From Bacteroidales bacterium (lineage in GTDB: Bacteria; Bacteroidota; Bacteroidia; Bacteroidales; UBA932), in contig JAFYYW010000035.1 in NCBI GenBank assembly GCA_017548985.1, positions 1 to 64,000 on the forward strand: a stretch of 64,000 nt of DNA, written 5' to 3'. The translations under genes were made by a program, and so were the position numbers. Below, piece by piece: positions 61,349-64,000 of this stretch; position 1 is the first letter of the stretch; every line of letters begins with the position of its first letter. The notes beneath the pieces are model-generated. The model did no database searches, was not told the DNA's origin, and was given only the letters and a program-made list of their open reading frames with translations.

Positions 61349-63205
61349 TTAATCGGCAAGCGGGACCCAGACTTTCATCTTCCCTGCCTCGCGGTTATCC
61401 CAGGAGTAATAAGGGATGTAGTTGAGAGTCTGGTCACCCACATGGGCGGTAATCTCCACGATGCCGCGAAGCTTGTCCGCGTTAAAGGCGGTGTCGAACT
61501 TGGCATCCTCGGCGATACGCAGAGCATCGAAATCGACCTTGTTGTCAGCCTCTTCGATGCAGTACACGAGAGGACCTCTCTGGACCGCCCTCATCCCCTC
61601 ATCTTCCTTGACCCTGGGGTCAGCGGCGACGACCTCCACGGGCATATCCATATTCAGGTCAATGAAATCTCCATCTTTCCATTTGCGGTCGATCACCGCA
61701 TATCCCTTCTCGACAGGAACTTCGAGAGCCTCATCGTTAACCGCAAGAGTGTAGCTCTCGCACCAGCCCGGGACACGGAGACGGATCTGGGTCTTGACAG
61801 GAGACTTCGTGGCCACCTCGAGCCTCATGTAGCCTTGCCAAGGATATTCGGTCTTCTGGGTCAAGGTGACGGTTTTCTTGCCGACTTTCACATCGGCCGT
61901 ATTGCCGATGTAAAGGTTGACCCAAATCGCGTTGTCAGATACTCCGTAGATATAGTTGCCTATGGAAGGCAGGAAGCGGCAGATCTGGCTGGGGCAGCAG
62001 GCGCATCCGTACCAGGCCTTGCGGTGATGATTGCCAAGGGATTCCAATGGATTGACATAGAAGAAAGTGTCCCCGGCAAGGGATATTCCGGCAAGGGCAC
62101 CGTTATACATAGAGCGCTCAAGGACATCGACATACTTGCTGTCCCCGGTGAATTGGTTCATCCTCCAGTTCCAAAGCACCATACCCACCGAAGCGCAAGT
62201 CTCGCAGTAGGCGGTCAGGTTCGGGAGGGAATAGTCGTTCGTGAATCCCTCATTGGTGGAGGACTGGCCGATACCACCTGTGATGTACATGTTCCTCAGC
62301 ACGACATCGTCCCAGAGGCGGTTCAAAGCGCCGATATAGCCCTGGTCGCCGGTGTAGGCGGCCACATCGGACATGCCGCAATAAAGATACATGGCCCTGA
62401 CGGCATGGCCGGCGATCTCGGACATATCCCTGACAGGAACATCATCCTGGTAATAAACCGGAGGCCAAGGCCTGTCGATAAGCTTTCCATAAGAGCCGTA
62501 GCCATGGCCTCTCTGGTCGAGCAGCCACTCGGCGAAATCGAGGTATTTCTTCTCTCCGGTGGTCTGGTAAAGCTTCACAAGCGCCAACTCAATCTCCTCA
62601 TGTCCGGGCACCCAATGACGTTTGTCGGGTCCGAAAACGGTCATCATGTGGTCAGCCATCTTGATGCAGACATCCAGCAATTTACGCTTTCCGGTCACGT
62701 TGTAGTAAGCTACTCCAGCCTCGATCATGTGACCGGCGCAGTACATCTCGTGCTTGTCCATATTGTCCCAACGCTTGTCCAGGCCGGTCAGAGTGTAGAA
62801 TGTGTTGATATAGCCATCCTCCTGCTGCGCCGCGGCGAACTTGTCGATCCATTCGTCGCATTTGGCCTCGAGGACAGGATCGGGATTGTTCTGGAGGGAA
62901 TATGCCATACCCTCAAGAGCCTTGTACACATCGGAATCATCAAAGAATATTCCCGAGTGCTCTCCCTCCCCCTTCGCGGCGTTCTCGAAGTTGCGGATAC
63001 GTCCTGTCTGGTTCTCGATCTGGTCTATGCAGACGTTGAGCGTAACATCCTTGTGGCTTTGCAGCCTGGGAGTCCAGAAGCCATCATCAATATTCACATC
63101 CGAGAACTTGACCGGAGTGATCATCTTCATTGTGGCCTCTTTCTTCTCCCCGCAAGAAGAAAGAACAAGGGCTACGACGGCAAGGATAAATACTGATTTT
63201 CTCAT
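61349..63205 (-). CDS. GH127 beta-L-arabinofuranosidase, copy 1
   Basis: A 618-residue lipoprotein (lipobox LSSC near residue 17) whose sequence is nearly the same as the copy at 56251-58113 over long runs (for example TLNVCIDQIENQTGRIRNFE, DEWIDKFAAAQ, HMIEAGVAYYNVTGKRKLLD). CETCASVGMVLWNWRM and CACCPSQICRF keep the zinc/nucleophile cysteines. The copies differ most at about residues 50-70, 115-125 and 205-225, surface loops near the active-site side, so they may cut different linkages. The start ATG 63205 is preferred over 63253. It follows the susD gene after a hairpin. Confidence 0.93.
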   Translation of the reverse strand: MRKSVFILAVVALVLSSCGEKKEATMKMITPVKFSDVNIDDGFWTPRLQSHKDVTLNVCIDQIENQTGRIRNFENAAKGEGEHSGIFFDDSDVYKALEGMAYSLQNNPDPVLEAKCDEWIDKFAAAQQEDGYINTFYTLTGLDKRWDNMDKHEMYCAGHMIEAGVAYYNVTGKRKLLDVCIKMADHMMTVFGPDKRHWVPGHEEIELALVKLYQTTGEKKYLDFAEWLLDQRGHGYGSYGKLIDRPWPPVYYQDDVPVRDMSEIAGHAVRAMYLYCGMSDVAAYTGDQGYIGALNRLWDDVVLRNMYITGGIGQSSTNEGFTNDYSLPNLTAYCETCASVGMVLWNWRMNQFTGDSKYVDVLERSMYNGALAGISLAGDTFFYVNPLESLGNHHRKAWYGCACCPSQICRFLPSIGNYIYGVSDNAIWVNLYIGNTADVKVGKKTVTLTQKTEYPWQGYMRLEVATKSPVKTQIRLRVPGWCESYTLAVNDEALEVPVEKGYAVIDRKWKDGDFIDLNMDMPVEVVAADPRVKEDEGMRAVQRGPLVYCIEEADNKVDFDALRIAEDAKFDTAFNADKLRGIVEITAHVGDQTLNYIPYYSWDNREAGKMKVWVPLAD

Positions 63206-63225
63206 ATTCATTATTAATCGGTTAA

Positions 63226-63250
63226 AGGGTGCCGGACAACCCGGCACCCT
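63226..63250 (-). promoter_or_regulatory. Intra-operon hairpin between susD and GH127
   Basis: A perfect 10-base-pair G/C-rich stem pairs 63226-63235 with 63241-63250 (AGGGTGCCGG/CCGGCACCCT, loop of five), followed on the minus strand by only TTTAACC. Too weak a U run for a full terminator; more likely partial termination or mRNA stabilisation that keeps susD expression above that of the enzymes. Confidence 0.6.
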
Positions 63251-63277
63251 CAAAAGCCTGCTCAGAGGCGGGACATA

Positions 63278-64000
63278 CTATTTGTAGTTAGGGTTCTGCA
63301 CAAGGTTCGGGTTAGGAGTAAGGGCGCTTTCCGGAATCGGATAGAGAGCCACACCCTCGCCCTTCGCCTCATGAGAGAGCCAGTTCTTCTTGGTGAACAC
63401 GCCGAAACGTACGCAACGGGTCCTGTTGCCGAACTCCCAGACGAACTCCCACTTGTACTCATCGTACATACGCCCGAACTGGATCGGGGAGGTGTCACCC
63501 TCCTTGATGGTCTTGCCGTAGTCCGAGGTATAATAGCCATACTTGTAAGAGGAATTCTCTTTCAGCTGGTCATCCGTGACGACAGCTTTCTCGGGATTGT
63601 TCTTGAAGTCGCGCTGGCGGACCTGTGTGACGAGAGCGCCGGCTCCCGGCTGCCCTGAACGAAGCAGACTCTCGGCCTTCATCATCAGGATCTCGGCATA
63701 ACGGAAGATAGGTTGGTCGTTATCCAAGCTACCAGGGGTGCCAGGAAGCACCTCGAACTTGTTCATACGATAGCCTTCCCACTCCATGTTGAAGTTTCCG
63801 CTCTGGATATCCTTGGTATAGGAGAGATCAGGATAGGCTCCGTCAACGGCATCATAGATACACTTGATCGGCTCGGTTGTGCCGTACTTGTACTGAGGCC
63901 CATGGAGGAAACTGTCATCCAGACGGCTGTCGTCAGGATCGAAGGTATCGATGAACTGAGGGATAGCCATGGCCGATCCGGAGCCCCACGGCGTACCGGA
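63278..64000 (-). CDS. SusD/RagB family outer-membrane lipoprotein, C-terminal part (5' end beyond window)
   Basis: 240 codons are visible; the frame is open through base 64000 on the minus strand, so the start lies outside. IFRYAEILMMKAESLLRSGQ is the TPR-like helix of SusD, RMYDEYKWEFVWEFGNR and ALYPIPESALTPNPNLVQNP are its typical final motifs. The protein would bind the glycan at the cell surface for the SusC partner, expected just outside the window. Downstream GH127 genes point to an arabinofuranoside-rich glycan (arabinan, pectin side chains or hydroxyproline-rich glycoprotein). Confidence 0.93.
   Translation of the reverse strand, partial: SGTPWGSGSAMAIPQFIDTFDPDDSRLDDSFLHGPQYKYGTTEPIKCIYDAVDGAYPDLSYTKDIQSGNFNMEWEGYRMNKFEVLPGTPGSLDNDQPIFRYAEILMMKAESLLRSGQPGAGALVTQVRQRDFKNNPEKAVVTDDQLKENSSYKYGYYTSDYGKTIKEGDTSPIQFGRMYDEYKWEFVWEFGNRTRCVRFGVFTKKNWLSHEAKGEGVALYPIPESALTPNPNLVQNPNYK

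Noticed and set aside
61253..63196. Open frame of 647 codons on the plus strand
   Set aside because: Exactly antisense to a clear GH127 gene; its protein shows no fold-like pattern and arises from G/C-rich third positions.
1..64000. CRISPR arrays, transposases, integrases, toxin-antitoxin pairs, phage genes
   Set aside because: None seen on reading both strands; the repeats found are small palindromes inside genes or regulatory hairpins.

Overview
This window comes from the chromosome of a member of the Bacteroidota, most likely order Bacteroidales. Reasons: SusD/RagB outer-membrane glycan-binding lipoproteins are cut by both window edges; there are an Oar-like TonB-dependent receptor and BACON-domain and GH92/GH127/GH140-type lipoprotein hydrolases; ribosome binding sites are mostly absent; promoters repeatedly fit the Bacteroidota pattern TTTG, 19-21 bases, TAnnTTTG; a DAHP synthase carries a C-terminal chorismate mutase; and a K+-dependent membrane pyrophosphatase is present. 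Genus cannot be fixed from the sequence; the G+C-rich codon use looks higher than in classical gut Bacteroides.

Layout. 1-348: end of a susD-like gene. 418-9698 (minus): one closely spaced block holding a TerB-like protein, pfkA, two secreted hydrolases, pyrH, frr and an aromatic amino acid operon (pheA, aminotransferase, tyrA, DAHP synthase-chorismate mutase). 9859-14316: a small basic protein, a GH43 enzyme and two related beta-propeller lipoproteins facing each other. 14400-14483: tRNA-Leu(CAA). 14670-29999 (plus): a neutral zinc metallopeptidase, a NagB/PIG-L fusion, nagB, two small envelope proteins and purL, then a tightly overlapped five-gene set for corrinoid-dependent methyl transfer plus an MFS transporter, then rubredoxin and cysS. 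30000-38716 (minus): a GH92 mannosidase fused to a phosphodiester glycosidase, and a TonB receptor with a BACON/OB-repeat lipoprotein. 38872-40214: metK behind a SAM-II-type riboswitch. 40327-47129: an M16 peptidase; smpB-miaA-purE and a degenerate retropepsin-TPR protein; a membrane protein/winged-helix pair. 47255-52321: LacI regulator-GH140-like-GH3 locus. 52365-54557: hppA. 54652-64000 (minus): a polysaccharide utilisation locus with SusD, two near-duplicate GH127 beta-L-arabinofuranosidases, a divergent DUF1680 relative, an acyltransferase and a six-hairpin hydrolase.

How the parts fit. Much of the window is housekeeping (aromatic amino acids, purines, UMP kinase, ribosome recycling, tmRNA partner, tRNA modification, SAM synthesis) interleaved with glycan catabolism. 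The most interesting module is 23256-28193: a likely substrate-specific methyltransferase, a corrinoid protein, a MetH-reactivation-like protein, a second MtaA/CmuA-type methyltransferase and an ExuT-like transporter, which together look like a complete import-and-demethylate pathway for an unknown methylated organic acid. Two housekeeping genes, purL and cysS, carry in-frame insertions of small palindromic repeats. No CRISPR array, transposase, integrase or rRNA was seen, and no gene-free stretch exceeds 300 bases.
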